From: Acidimicrobiales bacterium
Lineage (GTDB): Bacteria; Actinomycetota; Acidimicrobiia; Acidimicrobiales; MedAcidi-G1
Assembly: GCA_030747595.1 (NCBI GenBank)
Contig: JASLKK010000001.1
Span: 124,001 to 188,000, forward strand
DNA: 64,000 nucleotides
Reading direction: 5' to 3'
Below, piece by piece: positions 53,043 through 62,398 of the stretch. Numbering within the stretch: position 1 is the stretch's first letter; each line of letters starts with the position of its first letter. The translations under genes were made by a program, and so were the position numbers. A model generated the notes under the pieces. That model saw only the letters and a list, made by a program, of their open reading frames with translations. It made no database searches and was not told the DNA's origin.

Positions 53043-54107
53043 ATGGACTTCACACTGGGCGGGGACCGGGCGCTATTCGCGGAGACCCTGCGCGACATTC
53101 TCGACGACGTCTGCACCGCGGACGCCGTGCGGGCCTCGTGGAATGACCCGTCGGGGGCCGTCGACGGTCTCTGGGCGACATTGGCCGAGACTGGCGTCCT
53201 GGGACTCGCCGCGCCCGTAGCCCATGGTGGTCTGGGGATGGACGAGGTCGACCAGGTGCTCCTGCTCGAGGAACTGGGTCGGGCGGCCTGCCCGGACCCG
53301 GTGGTCGAACACTCGGCGGTCGCCGTGCCGTTGCTCCGTGACCTGGCATCTACCGCCCTGCAGGAGGAGTGGCTGGGCCGGGCCGTCGAGGGTTCGGCGG
53401 TGCTCACCGCCGGCTCGCCGGCTGGCGACCCAGGGCGGCCTCTGGTGCTGGCTGGCGCTCGGGCAGACCTGGTGGTACTCGTCGTGGACGGGGCGCTCCA
53501 CGCTGTACCGGCCGCCTCGGTCTCGGGTCAGGCCCGCGACAGCGTCGATGGCTCCCGACGCCTGACCGAGGTCATCGTGGACGTATCGGCCGACACCCTG
53601 GTATCCGCCGATCCCGAGGCCGTGTCCGCGCTGTGGGACCGGGGTTCGTGGGCCATGGCGGCTCAGGCCGTCGGGGTGGCCCAGCGGCTGCTCGACCTGA
53701 CGGTGGCCTACGTGTCCGAACGGGAGCAGTTCGGTCGACCGGTCGGAGTGAACCAGGCCGTGAAGCACCACTGTTCGAACATGGCTATCGCCATCGAGTT
53801 CGCCCGCCCCATGGTCCAGACGGCGGCTTGGGCACTTTCCACCGGTCGGATGCCGGAAGGGACTGTGCCGCCGGGGGCCACCGACGGCGGTCCGTCGACA
53901 GCGGCGTCCATGGCCAAGGCCCTGGCATCGGAAGCCGTCGACCTCGCCTGCCGCTCGGCGCTGCAGTGCCACGGAGCCATCGGCTACACGATCGAATACG
54001 ACCTGCAGCTCTGGTTGAAGCGGGGATGGGCCCTGTCCGCGTCGTGGGGCGATGCCCGTCGCCACCGTCGTCGCATCGCCGACGGTCTGGGACTGGTCTC
54101 GGCATGA
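53043..54107 (+). CDS. acyl-CoA dehydrogenase, IpdE2-like partner subunit
   Basis: 354 residues, a shorter dehydrogenase like the second subunits of heteromeric steroid FadE pairs. N-terminal FTLGGDRALFAETLRDILDD; C-terminal AVDLACRSALQCHGAIGYTIEYDLQLWLKRGW with the conserved CHGxxGY and AYVSEREQFGRPVGVNQAVKHH, the FAD-binding helix. The middle beta domain is reduced. Ten bases after the first dehydrogenase gene. Pairing with it is inference from adjacency and size. Confidence 0.87.
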   Translation: MDFTLGGDRALFAETLRDILDDVCTADAVRASWNDPSGAVDGLWATLAETGVLGLAAPVAHGGLGMDEVDQVLLLEELGRAACPDPVVEHSAVAVPLLRDLASTALQEEWLGRAVEGSAVLTAGSPAGDPGRPLVLAGARADLVVLVVDGALHAVPAASVSGQARDSVDGSRRLTEVIVDVSADTLVSADPEAVSALWDRGSWAMAAQAVGVAQRLLDLTVAYVSEREQFGRPVGVNQAVKHHCSNMAIAIEFARPMVQTAAWALSTGRMPEGTVPPGATDGGPSTAASMAKALASEAVDLACRSALQCHGAIGYTIEYDLQLWLKRGWALSASWGDARRHRRRIADGLGLVSA

Positions 54108-54117
54108 TGGCCCAGCG

Positions 54118-54804
54118 ATGACGGCGTCGACTGATGATTCCTGCCGGCCGGCCGGTGTCGACCTGGCCGACGAGATACGCGCTCTGGTCGCCGATGTGAA
54201 TCGCCTCGCTCCCGGTGTCGACGGCCTTTTGGAGGCTCGTCGGCTGGTGTTCGAGGCCCGACAGGCACTCGAAGGTCCGGTGCGCCGCCGCTGGTACGAG
54301 GTTCCAGTCGATGAGATCGACGAGGACTTGGAAGCCCGGTTGCGGACCGAGGCGGGCGACCACAGTCTCTTCCGGGGTCGCCGCAACCCCTTGGCGCCGC
54401 CGCTGGTGGTGTCCAGCGAGTTCGACGATGACGGCCCTTTCGTGACGGGCTCGGTCCGTCTCGACCGATGCCGGGAGGGGCCACCGGAACGCCTCCACGG
54501 TGGTTATCTGGCTGGCCTGTTCGATGACGTGCTGAGCGGCGTCCCATCGCTCGTTGACATGGGGCCAGCGGTCACAGCCCGACTGGCTATCCGTTACCGA
54601 AGCGCCACGCCGCTCGACGTCGACCTCCGGTTCGAGGCTCGGGTGGTTCGTCATTCCGGACGGCGCCTGGTGGCTCGTGCACGCTGTGTAGTCCCCGGTG
54701 GGGACCGGGCGACGGCCGAAGCCGAGGCGCTCTTCGTGGCTGTGCCGGCGGCCCGCTCTCAGGAAGGGCGTCCTGGGGAGGGCAGCCGCCGGGGGGACGG
54801 GTGA
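54118..54804 (+). CDS. hot-dog fold acyl-CoA thioesterase (PaaI-like)
   Basis: 228 residues: a helical N-terminal extension of about 95 residues, then a single hot-dog domain with PERLHGGYLAGLFDDVLSG (HGG...D active-site helix). Probably hydrolyses a CoA ester. ATG 54118 follows the dehydrogenase stop by ten bases; the end overlaps the phosphatase gene (GTGA), so it may belong to the end of the ipd transcript and also begin a run of overlapping genes. Confidence 0.82.
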   Translation: MTASTDDSCRPAGVDLADEIRALVADVNRLAPGVDGLLEARRLVFEARQALEGPVRRRWYEVPVDEIDEDLEARLRTEAGDHSLFRGRRNPLAPPLVVSSEFDDDGPFVTGSVRLDRCREGPPERLHGGYLAGLFDDVLSGVPSLVDMGPAVTARLAIRYRSATPLDVDLRFEARVVRHSGRRLVARARCVVPGGDRATAEAEALFVAVPAARSQEGRPGEGSRRGDG

Positions 54805-55319
54805 CCCAACCCACCGTCCTGTTCCTGTGCACGGGCAACGCTGCCCGGTCGGTCATGGCCCGGGCGATGTTCGCCGAGCGGGCCCCCGACTGGCGGGCCG
54901 TGGGTGCGGGCACGCTGGTGCTCGAGGGGCTTCCCATGAGCCAGCGGACCCGTAACGCGCTGGCCGACCATGGTCTGGCTGACCCTGATCACCGCAGTCG
55001 ACAGTTCGGCGCCGACCACGAGAATGTGGACCTCGTGGTGACCATGGAGCCCTCGCACGTGGCCTGGATTCGCCGGAACTACCCCGAGGTGGCTGGGCGG
55101 ACGGCATCGTTGCCCCGACTGGTTCGTGACCTTCCAGCGGGCGACGCGGCCGACTTGGCGGCCCGGGTGGAGGCGTTGGCCCTGGACGAGGTGGAGGTCG
55201 CCGACTGGGAAGAGGTCACCGATCCTGCGTCAGGTGAACAGGTCGACTTCGATGTCTGCGCGGCAACGCTCAGCAACCTCGTCGACACCCTGGTGGATCG
55301 CCTGGGCCCCTGCCGTTGA
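54801..55319 (+). CDS. low-molecular-weight protein tyrosine phosphatase family protein
   Basis: 172 residues. The P-loop CTGNAARS (C10, R16, S17) at the N-terminus is the CX5RS signature; a possible general-acid DP is in VTDPASGEQ. Could dephosphorylate tyrosine or be arsenate reductase-related; the lack of further cysteines in the right positions favours phosphatase. GTG start overlapping the thioesterase stop; TTGA overlap with azlC. Confidence 0.85.
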   Translation: MTQPTVLFLCTGNAARSVMARAMFAERAPDWRAVGAGTLVLEGLPMSQRTRNALADHGLADPDHRSRQFGADHENVDLVVTMEPSHVAWIRRNYPEVAGRTASLPRLVRDLPAGDAADLAARVEALALDEVEVADWEEVTDPASGEQVDFDVCAATLSNLVDTLVDRLGPCR

Positions 55320-56032
55320 ACGCCTCGGCGATCCTCCTGTGGCGTATGCCGTCCCACCGGCGGGACGGCTTCCTGCTGGCTGCGGCCTGCTTCCTGATCG
55401 GCATCACTTTCGGCGTGTTTGCCGACTCCTCGGGTCTAGGGCTCGGCCAGGCCGCGGCGCTTTCGGTCTTCACCTTCACCGGGGCTTCGCAGTTCGCCCT
55501 CCTCTCGGTGGTGGCCGGTGGAGGGACGGCGGTCGCCGCGGTGGGAGGTGCCCTGCTGATCGGCGCCCGTAATGGCCTGTACGGACCGTCGATCGCTCCG
55601 CTGCTTCAAGGTGGGCGTGTCCGCCGGGCCTTGTCGGCCCACTTCGTTATCGACGAGACCACGGCCATGGCCACCGCGCAGGATGACCCGACGCTGGCCC
55701 GGGAGGCCTTCTGGACCACCGGTCTCTGGCTGTTCGCCTTCTGGAATGTCGGGACGGTGCTGGGCGTGGTGGCCGGCAGTGCGTTGGACGATCCGGGGGC
55801 ACTCGGTCTGGACGCAGCATTCCCAGCAGCCTTCGTGGCGTTGCTGGTCCCGCATCTGCGGACTCGCCCGGGTCAGGTCACCGCCCTATTGGGAGGTGCC
55901 ATCGCGCTGGTGGCCACACCGTTCGCTGCAGCGGGGCTGCCCATGCTCCTCGCCGCGTTGGCCGTCCCCGTCGGAATGTCGTTGCAGCGACGGGCGGTCC
56001 GTGGCCGGACGAGCGGCGGAGGCATGTCGTGA
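55316..56032 (+). CDS. AzlC family branched-chain amino acid exporter, large subunit
   Basis: 238 residues, seven or eight hydrophobic segments. FLIGITFGVFADSSGLGLGQ, SVFTFTGASQFALLSVV and LIGARNGLYGPSIAPLL are AzlC-type. Works with the adjacent AzlD-type small subunit to export branched-chain amino acids. TTG start overlapping the phosphatase stop; ATG 55346 is an alternative. Overlaps azlD by four bases. Confidence 0.9.
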   Translation: MNASAILLWRMPSHRRDGFLLAAACFLIGITFGVFADSSGLGLGQAAALSVFTFTGASQFALLSVVAGGGTAVAAVGGALLIGARNGLYGPSIAPLLQGGRVRRALSAHFVIDETTAMATAQDDPTLAREAFWTTGLWLFAFWNVGTVLGVVAGSALDDPGALGLDAAFPAAFVALLVPHLRTRPGQVTALLGGAIALVATPFAAAGLPMLLAALAVPVGMSLQRRAVRGRTSGGGMS

Positions 56033-56325
56033 GTTGGGCGGCCATCCTGACCCTGTCTGGAGGGTGCTACCTCGCCAAGTTGACCGGGGTGATGGCGGGG
56101 GACCGCTTCGCCACGGTGCTGGCGCCGGTGACGACGCTGTTGCCGGCTGCCCTCTTCTCGGCCATCGTCGTGCTCATGACGGTGGCCGACGATTCCACCC
56201 TGGTGATCGATGCCCGCCTGGCCGGCGTGGCAGTGGCCATCGTGGCCGTCATCCGTCGGGCGCCGTTCGCGGTCGTAGTGGCACTGGCCATGTTGGCCAC
56301 CGCGGGGATCCGCCTCCTGAACTGA
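56029..56325 (+). CDS. AzlD family branched-chain amino acid exporter, small subunit
   Basis: 98 residues, three to four membrane segments (LTLSGGCYLAKLTGVM; LPAALFSAIVVLMTVAD; AVVVALAMLATAGIRLL). Typical AzlD size and position directly after azlC, with GTGA overlap. Forms the exporter with the AzlC protein. Confidence 0.88.
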   Translation: MSWAAILTLSGGCYLAKLTGVMAGDRFATVLAPVTTLLPAALFSAIVVLMTVADDSTLVIDARLAGVAVAIVAVIRRAPFAVVVALAMLATAGIRLLN

Positions 56326-56405
56326 TCGGACCGCGGCCGGAACCGATTCCCGACGCTCGGCGTCTTGCCATGACAGGTGGTTCCCGTCGGTCTACGTTCG
56401 TCAAT

Positions 56406-57128
56406 GTGACGGGCGGACCAAAGAAGGAACCGGAGACGGACCCGGTGGAGGCCGCTGACGTCTCCGGTGTCTCGGCGTCCGTGCGGCGGTCATTGCTCCT
56501 GCCCAGACCCCGGTGGCGCGGGGTCATGCACCGATTGGCCCTGCCGTGCTCTCTGGCGGGAGGTGTCGTACTGGTGGCCTCAGCCTCGGGGGGGCGCGAC
56601 CGGGTGGGTGCCGCGGTGTTCGTCATGGGTGTCGTGCTGATGTTCTCGGCCAGCAGCCTCGTACACCTGCGTCGCTGGTCGATCCCCACGTGGGAGGTCC
56701 TGTTCCGCATCGACCACGGGGCGATCTTCGTTCTCATCGCGGCCAGCGCCACACCGATTGGGTTGAGCGCGCTCGATGGTCGGTCGGCCACCCTGCTCCT
56801 CTGGGCGGTGTGGATCGGTGCCGCGGTCGGCGTCGGAGTCCGAGCGCTGCCGTTTCATCCGCCGAAGGGCCTCATGAACACCTTGTTCATCGTCCTGGGC
56901 TGGGTGCCCATCGTGGTGGCGCCCGACCTGATCCGTGCCCTGAGCCTCACCGAACTGCTCCTGGTGGTCGCCGAGGGGCTCCTGTACAGCGGCGGCGCAT
57001 TGATGTTGGGAGCCCGCTGGCCTGATCCGTCGCCCGAGGTGTTCGGCTACCACGAGGTCTGGCACACGCTGGTGACCATCGCGGTGGCACTCCACTTCGT
57101 GGTGGTGGGCCTCCTCGTCGCCGGATGA
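56406..57128 (+). CDS. hemolysin III / PAQR-family membrane protein
   Basis: 240 residues, seven membrane helices. Conserved residues: FSASSLVHL, RIDHGAIFVLIAASATP, and the C-terminal EVFGYHEVWHTLVTIAVALHF, which carry the histidines that bind zinc in PAQR/HlyIII proteins. Bacterial function is poorly known. The GTG start at 56406 follows TACGTT (56393-56398) by seven bases; the longer frame runs antiphase through the azl genes and is not real. Confidence 0.88.
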   Translation: MTGGPKKEPETDPVEAADVSGVSASVRRSLLLPRPRWRGVMHRLALPCSLAGGVVLVASASGGRDRVGAAVFVMGVVLMFSASSLVHLRRWSIPTWEVLFRIDHGAIFVLIAASATPIGLSALDGRSATLLLWAVWIGAAVGVGVRALPFHPPKGLMNTLFIVLGWVPIVVAPDLIRALSLTELLLVVAEGLLYSGGALMLGARWPDPSPEVFGYHEVWHTLVTIAVALHFVVVGLLVAG

Positions 57129-57550
57129 CCCGAACGCACCGTGGGGCCGCCCGGACGAGGCGGCTGCGCGTGGTGGTCTCCCTCTCGGCAGTAGCCCTCT
57201 CAGTGGCTGGCCTGGTGGCGGGCTGCGGGGACGAGCTGGTCTCCGACCCCCGGCGGGCCACCACGTGCGCCGGGCTGGTGGAAGCCGGCCGGGTCACCGC
57301 TGAGGCGGTGCTCGACCTCCTCGGTGACCGGTCGCTGGCCGACCTGGTGGAGGACAACCCCGACGAGCCATTCGCCGAGGTGGACCGCCTCCTCCGGGTC
57401 GAGGTGTTCGCCGAGCGGGCCGAGGCACTGGGTTGTGGTGCGGCGGAACTCGTCCGGCGGGCCTGCACCTCCTATCAGGGACTGTCTCCCCAGGCCCGGG
57501 GTGAGGCGGGCCGGGAGTTCCTGGCCCCCTACTTCGCGGCCTGTGACTGA
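57125..57550 (+). CDS. putative lipoprotein of unknown function
   Basis: 141 residues. Twin-arginine-free signal peptide with basic start and hydrophobic stretch, ending in lipobox LVAGC (C34), so probably lipid-anchored on the outer face of the membrane. Four further cysteines in the mature part (TCAGL, LGCGAAE, RACTS, FAACD) could form two disulfides. No family recognised. ATGA overlap with the HlyIII gene and overlap with the carboxyltransferase gene. Confidence 0.75.
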   Translation: MTRTHRGAARTRRLRVVVSLSAVALSVAGLVAGCGDELVSDPRRATTCAGLVEAGRVTAEAVLDLLGDRSLADLVEDNPDEPFAEVDRLLRVEVFAERAEALGCGAAELVRRACTSYQGLSPQARGEAGREFLAPYFAACD

Positions 57551-59090
57551 TCTGGGCGAGACTGGGTTGGTGACGACCGACCCCGACGCCTGGGAGCCCC
57601 TGCTCGACGACCTCCACGGGCGGCGTGCGGCTGCCAGAGCCATGGGTGGCGAGGATCGTCTGGCCCGACACCGTGACAAGGGTGGTGGTGACCGACTTGA
57701 CGCCCGGGCCCGGATCGACCACCTGCTCGACGATGGCTCGTTCCACGAGATCGGCACGCTGGTTGAACCCCCGGGCGACGCCGCTCCGGCCGACGGAATC
57801 GTCACCGGATCGGGGACCATTGACGGCCGGCCCGTGATGATCGGCGCCGAGGACTTCACCGTGCTGGGCGGTTCCATCGGCTCGGGGAGCACGGCCAAGC
57901 GTTACCGCATTGCAGAGTTGGCCGAGCAGGACCGGATGCCGCTGGTCATGTTGTTAGAGGGCGCCGGCCATAGGCCTCCGGGTACTGGCGTCGAACCGGG
58001 TCGTGCGCCGACCGATCTGCACCAGCAGGCCCGACTCTCTGGCCGGGTCCCGCTGGTAACCGGCATTCTGGGTCCGTCGGCCGGCCACGGTGCGCTGGTG
58101 GCGCCCTTGTCGGACTACTCGGTCATGACCCGCGACGCCGCGGTGTTCACCGCAGGGCCGCCCGTGGTGAAGTCCGCCCTAGGCGAGGACGTCTCGGCTG
58201 ACGAACTGGGGGGTCCTGATGTGGCGGTGGCCAGCGGACTCATCCATGACGTTGCCGAGTCCGATCGTGACGCCCTGAACCGGATCGCGAAATGGCTGTC
58301 GTTTTTCCCGACCAGTGCCTGGTCATACCCGTCGCGCCGCGAGAGTGGCGACACCGGCCACCGGGCCGTGGACGAACTCGTGGACCTGATTCCCCGGCGG
58401 CCCACCCGCGGCTACGACATTGGGCCGGTCATCGAGTGCCTGATGGACGACGGTGAGTTCGTCGAGATCCAGGCCGGGTTCGGTGCATCCATCGTCTGTG
58501 GACTCGCCCACCTCGGGGGAGATCCGGTGGCCGTGGTGGCCAACCAGCCGGCAGTGCGGGCCGGCACCATTGACGTGGCGGCCGCCGACAAGGCGGCCCA
58601 CTTCATCCAGGTGGCCGACTCGTTCCACCTGCCGCTGGTCTTCCTGACCGACAACCCCGGAGTGTTGGCCGGTACAGCCTCGGAACGGGCCGGGATCCTG
58701 CGGGCCGGTGCCCGGATGTTCGCCGCCCAGACCCAGGCCCGCACGGTCAAGGTCCAAGCCACCCTTCGCAAGGCCTACGGGTTCGGCTCCCTGGCCATGT
58801 CGATGGTTTCCTTTGACGGACAGACAGTGTCGGTGGCCCTCCCGGGGGTGACCCTGGGGGCCATGGGCGCCCGTAGCGCGAGCGAAGCGGTGGGCGCCGA
58901 CGAGACGACCGCGGAGGCCATCTCGGAGGCTGAAGCCAACGCCGTCTACCGCTCGGCGTCCCGATTGGGCTTCGACGAGGTGGTGGCGCCGGGCGAGTTG
59001 CGAGACGTCCTGCTGGCTGCCGTGGCACGCGGGGTGTCCCGCCGCCAGCAAGCTGCTGAGCCCACCGCCCGGACGGCCATCACGCCCTGA
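57543..59090 (+). CDS. acyl-CoA carboxylase beta subunit (carboxyltransferase; propionyl-CoA carboxylase-like)
   Basis: Transfers carboxyl from biotin to acetyl-, propionyl- or another acyl-CoA. 515 residues. N-terminal carboxyltransferase half with ARARIDHLLDDGSFHEIGT and LEGAGHR, GPSAGHGALVAPLSDYSVM; C-terminal half with RPTRGYDIGPVIECLMDDGEF, FIQVADSFHLPLVFLTDNPG and SVALPGVTLGAMGARS. The usual GAR/GIQEGV element is less clear. No alpha (biotin) subunit nearby. GTG 57543 is used; GTG 57570 is also possible. Confidence 0.88.
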   Translation: MTDLGETGLVTTDPDAWEPLLDDLHGRRAAARAMGGEDRLARHRDKGGGDRLDARARIDHLLDDGSFHEIGTLVEPPGDAAPADGIVTGSGTIDGRPVMIGAEDFTVLGGSIGSGSTAKRYRIAELAEQDRMPLVMLLEGAGHRPPGTGVEPGRAPTDLHQQARLSGRVPLVTGILGPSAGHGALVAPLSDYSVMTRDAAVFTAGPPVVKSALGEDVSADELGGPDVAVASGLIHDVAESDRDALNRIAKWLSFFPTSAWSYPSRRESGDTGHRAVDELVDLIPRRPTRGYDIGPVIECLMDDGEFVEIQAGFGASIVCGLAHLGGDPVAVVANQPAVRAGTIDVAAADKAAHFIQVADSFHLPLVFLTDNPGVLAGTASERAGILRAGARMFAAQTQARTVKVQATLRKAYGFGSLAMSMVSFDGQTVSVALPGVTLGAMGARSASEAVGADETTAEAISEAEANAVYRSASRLGFDEVVAPGELRDVLLAAVARGVSRRQQAAEPTARTAITP

Positions 59091-59175
59091 TCGGCGATAA
59101 CCGGTCGGGATCAGGTTCTCGAGATGGCAGGCTGGCCCAGTCTCGGAACCATCCCGTACCTCCCCAGGAAGACCC

Positions 59176-60375
59176 ATGAGCATCGAACGCCTTTCTCGCC
59201 GCATCACTGCCATAGCCGAATCGGCCACCATGGCCGTCGATTCCAAAGCCAAGGCCCTGAAGGCGGCCGGTGAGCCGGTAATCGGGTTCGGTGCCGGCGA
59301 GCCGGACTTCGCCACGCCGGACCACATCGTGGCCGCCGCGGTGGCCGCCTGCCAGGACCCGACCAGCCACAAGTACACCCCGGCCGGTGGCCTCCCCGCC
59401 CTCAAGGAGGCCCTGGTCGACAAGACCGAGCGGGACTCCGGCTGGCGGCCCGAGGTAGCACGGATCCTCGTCACCAACGGTGGAAAGCACGCCGTGTACA
59501 ACACGTGCGCCGCAGTGCTGAACCCCGGCGACGAGGTGCTTCTCCCGGCGCCCTACTGGACGACCTACCCGGAGTCCATTGCCCTGGCCGGGGCCACGCC
59601 CGTGCCACTGTCGACCGACACCGCTTCGGGTTTCCGAGTCACCGTCGACCAGTTGGAGGCGGCCCGCACCCCGAACACCAAGGCGTTGTTCTTCGTGTCG
59701 CCGTCCAACCCGACGGGGGCCGTCTACCCGGCGGACGAGATCACCGCCATCGGTCGTTGGGCGGTCGAGCACGGCATCTGGGTGTTTGCCGACGAGATCT
59801 ATGAGCACCTGACCTACGACGGTCACGAGCATCATTCGATGCGGGCACTCGTCCCCGAGATCGACAGCCACTTCGTAGCCATCAACGGCGTGGCCAAGAC
59901 CTACGCCATGACCGGCTGGCGGATCGGATGGATGATCGGACCAGCCGACCTGATCAAGGCGGCTGGCAACCTCCAGTCGCACGCCACCAGCAACGTGGCC
60001 AACGTGTCCCAGCGCGCCGCGCTGGCTGCCGTCTCCGGCGACCTCACGGCCGTCGAGGAGATGCGGGCGTCGTTCGACCGTCGCCGCCGGACCATGACCG
60101 ACATGCTCCGGGCCATCGACGGGGTCGACCTGCTGACACCCCAAGGCGCCTTCTACGCCTTCCCCGACCTGACGGCCTTCCTCGGCCGGGAGATTGGTGG
60201 ACGGGTCCCCACCACCACGTCGGCGTTGGCGGCGATCATCCTCGACGAGGCCAAGGTAGCCATCGTGCCGGGCGAGGCCTTCGGGGCTCCCGGCTACGCC
60301 CGGCTGTCGTTCGCCCTGGGTGACGACGATCTGGTCGAAGGCCTGACCCGGATCGGCAACCTGCTGGCCGGTTGA
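59176..60375 (+). CDS. pyridoxal-phosphate aminotransferase, aspartate aminotransferase type (AspC/AspB)
   Basis: Transfers amino groups between aspartate and 2-oxoglutarate, most likely. 399 residues, class I fold. PLP lysine K241 ([16 protein letters not shown]), [12 protein letters not shown] at the N-terminus, PSNPTGAVY and the C-terminal [12 protein letters not shown] arginine. AGGAAG precedes the ATG. Separated from the carboxyltransferase by 85 bases and from the S9 peptidase by 4. Confidence 0.93.
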   Translation: MSIERLSRRITAIAESATMAVDSKAKALKAAGEPVIGFGAGEPDFATPDHIVAAAVAACQDPTSHKYTPAGGLPALKEALVDKTERDSGWRPEVARILVTNGGKHAVYNTCAAVLNPGDEVLLPAPYWTTYPESIALAGATPVPLSTDTASGFRVTVDQLEAARTPNTKALFFVSPSNPTGAVYPADEITAIGRWAVEHGIWVFADEIYEHLTYDGHEHHSMRALVPEIDSHFVAINGVAKTYAMTGWRIGWMIGPADLIKAAGNLQSHATSNVANVSQRAALAAVSGDLTAVEEMRASFDRRRRTMTDMLRAIDGVDLLTPQGAFYAFPDLTAFLGREIGGRVPTTTSALAAIILDEAKVAIVPGEAFGAPGYARLSFALGDDDLVEGLTRIGNLLAG

Positions 60376-60379
60376 CCTG

Positions 60380-62398
60380 GTGGAACTCTCAATACAGCCC
60401 TATGGCGCCTGGCCGTCGCCCATCAGTGCGGAACTCCTGGTGGCTGGAGCGGCAGGGCTGGGTGAGGTGGTCGTTGACGCCGGCCCCGACGGGAACACCC
60501 TCGGTAGCAGCGTGTGGTGGGCCGAGTCCCGTCCCGACGAGGGCGGGCGGACCGTGGTGGTCCGGCGCGGTTCCGACGGAGTGGTGGCCGATGCGGTTCC
60601 GGCCGGGGTCGACGTCCGAACCGGGGTCCACGAGTACGGCGGCGGTGCCTGGTGGGTGACCGACGGCGTGCTGGTGCACAGCGACCGTTCCGATGAACGT
60701 CTCATCCGTCGGGAACCCGGTCGCCCTGACGTCGAACCGGTCATACTCACCCCGGAGCCCGAGGTTGTCCGGGGCCTGCGTTACGCCGACGGGCGGATCA
60801 CCCCGGACGGTCGGTGGTACGTCTGCGTCCGCGAGGCCCACATCGGGGATCCGCAGACAGGCGCCGATTCGGAACCGACCAACGAGCTGGTCGCGGTGGC
60901 CATGGACGGCTCCCAACGGGTCGAGGTGCTGGTCTCGGGGCCCGACTTCGTGTCGTCGCCGCGGGTCTCGCCTGACGGCGGCTGTCTGACCTGGATCCAG
61001 TGGAACCATCCCGACCTGCCGTGGGACGACACTGAACTCTGGTTGGGGGACCTGTCCTCCGATGCTCACCTGAGCGGCGCCCGGAGGGTGGACCCTCCCT
61101 CGGAGACAGGTGCCCATGAAGCGGGAGAGTCATTCTTCCAGCCGGAATGGCGGGCCGACGGCGTGCTGCACGTGGTCACCGACCGGGACGGCTGGTGGCA
61201 CCTGTACCGGGTGGCCCCGGACACCGACGCGCTGGAGCAGTTGACCTCCGGGGCCTTCGAGGTGGCCACCCCCCAGTGGGTGTTCGGACTGTCGCGCTAT
61301 GCGCTGGTGGGAGACGACGTGTGGTTCGCCCGCCGGGAGGACGGGGTGGACCGTCTGGCCGTGCTTTCCTTCGACGGGTCAGCCGCAGAGGGGAACGTCG
61401 CCGACGTCGAACCGCTGTCGGCCGGGACACCGGCCACGTCAATCGGGTCGCTGGCCGCGTTGGACGGCGGCGTGGCTCTGGTGGCGGCATCGTGGACCAC
61501 CGAGCCCGCACTGGTGGCCGTCACCTGTTCTGGTTCCGAGGTGATCCGGGCGCCCCGTGACCTCGGCCTCGGCCCGGGATGGCTCCCGGTGCCCGAACAG
61601 GTCATGTTCCCCACCTCGGGCGACGAGCAGGCCCACGCCATCGTGTATCCGCCGACCAGCCCCGACCACGACGGGCCGGTCGACGAGCGGCCGCCGCTGA
61701 TCGTGCTCGTCCATGGCGGGCCGACCGGCTCGGTGCGAACCCAACTGCAACTGGCCATCGCCTACTGGACCAGTCGGGGCTTCGCGGTGGCTGATGTCGA
61801 CTACCGGGGTTCCACGGGGTACGGCCGGCCCTACCGGCACCGGCTTCGCGGCGGGTGGGGGGTCCTCGACGTCGAGGACTGCGTGGCTGCGGCCCGGTAC
61901 CTGTCGTCGAGCAGTCGCCCGGCGGCCGGTCGGGTGGACGGCGACCGATTGGCCATTCGGGGCGGGAGCGCCGGTGGGTTCACCGTGCTGGCCGCCCTGA
62001 CCTTCCACGACGTCTTCGCCGCGGGGGCCAGCCGCTACGGGGTGGCCGACCTGGCCGCGTTGGCCGCTGACACCCACAAGTTCGAGGCCCGCTACCTGGA
62101 TCGGCTGGTCGGGCGGTGGCCCGAAGACGAGGCCGTCTACCGGGAGCGGTCGCCCATCCACCACGTGGACCGGCTCTCCACGCCGTTGCTGTTGTTGCAG
62201 GGATCCGAGGACCGTGTGGTCCCTCCCGCCCAGGCCCACGCCATGGCCGACGCGCTGGCGAGTCGTGGCGTGCCCTTCGAGTTGATCGAGTTCCCGGACG
62301 AGGGTCACGGATTCCGGAAGGCGGCCAACGTGGTCCGGGCGTTGGAAGCCGAGCTGGCCTTCTTCGCCGACCGGTTCGGATTCCACATCACCGACTGA
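60380..62398 (+). CDS. S9 family serine peptidase (acylaminoacyl/dipeptidyl peptidase-like)
   Basis: 672 residues: N-terminal beta-propeller, C-terminal alpha/beta hydrolase. Catalytic triad S530 (GGSAGGF), D611 (LQGSEDRVV) and H643 (DEGHGFRK); oxyanion region VLVHGGPTGSV. No signal peptide, so cytoplasmic oligopeptidase. GTG start four bases after the aminotransferase stop, so probably cotranscribed. Confidence 0.92.
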   Translation: MELSIQPYGAWPSPISAELLVAGAAGLGEVVVDAGPDGNTLGSSVWWAESRPDEGGRTVVVRRGSDGVVADAVPAGVDVRTGVHEYGGGAWWVTDGVLVHSDRSDERLIRREPGRPDVEPVILTPEPEVVRGLRYADGRITPDGRWYVCVREAHIGDPQTGADSEPTNELVAVAMDGSQRVEVLVSGPDFVSSPRVSPDGGCLTWIQWNHPDLPWDDTELWLGDLSSDAHLSGARRVDPPSETGAHEAGESFFQPEWRADGVLHVVTDRDGWWHLYRVAPDTDALEQLTSGAFEVATPQWVFGLSRYALVGDDVWFARREDGVDRLAVLSFDGSAAEGNVADVEPLSAGTPATSIGSLAALDGGVALVAASWTTEPALVAVTCSGSEVIRAPRDLGLGPGWLPVPEQVMFPTSGDEQAHAIVYPPTSPDHDGPVDERPPLIVLVHGGPTGSVRTQLQLAIAYWTSRGFAVADVDYRGSTGYGRPYRHRLRGGWGVLDVEDCVAAARYLSSSSRPAAGRVDGDRLAIRGGSAGGFTVLAALTFHDVFAAGASRYGVADLAALAADTHKFEARYLDRLVGRWPEDEAVYRERSPIHHVDRLSTPLLLLQGSEDRVVPPAQAHAMADALASRGVPFELIEFPDEGHGFRKAANVVRALEAELAFFADRFGFHITD

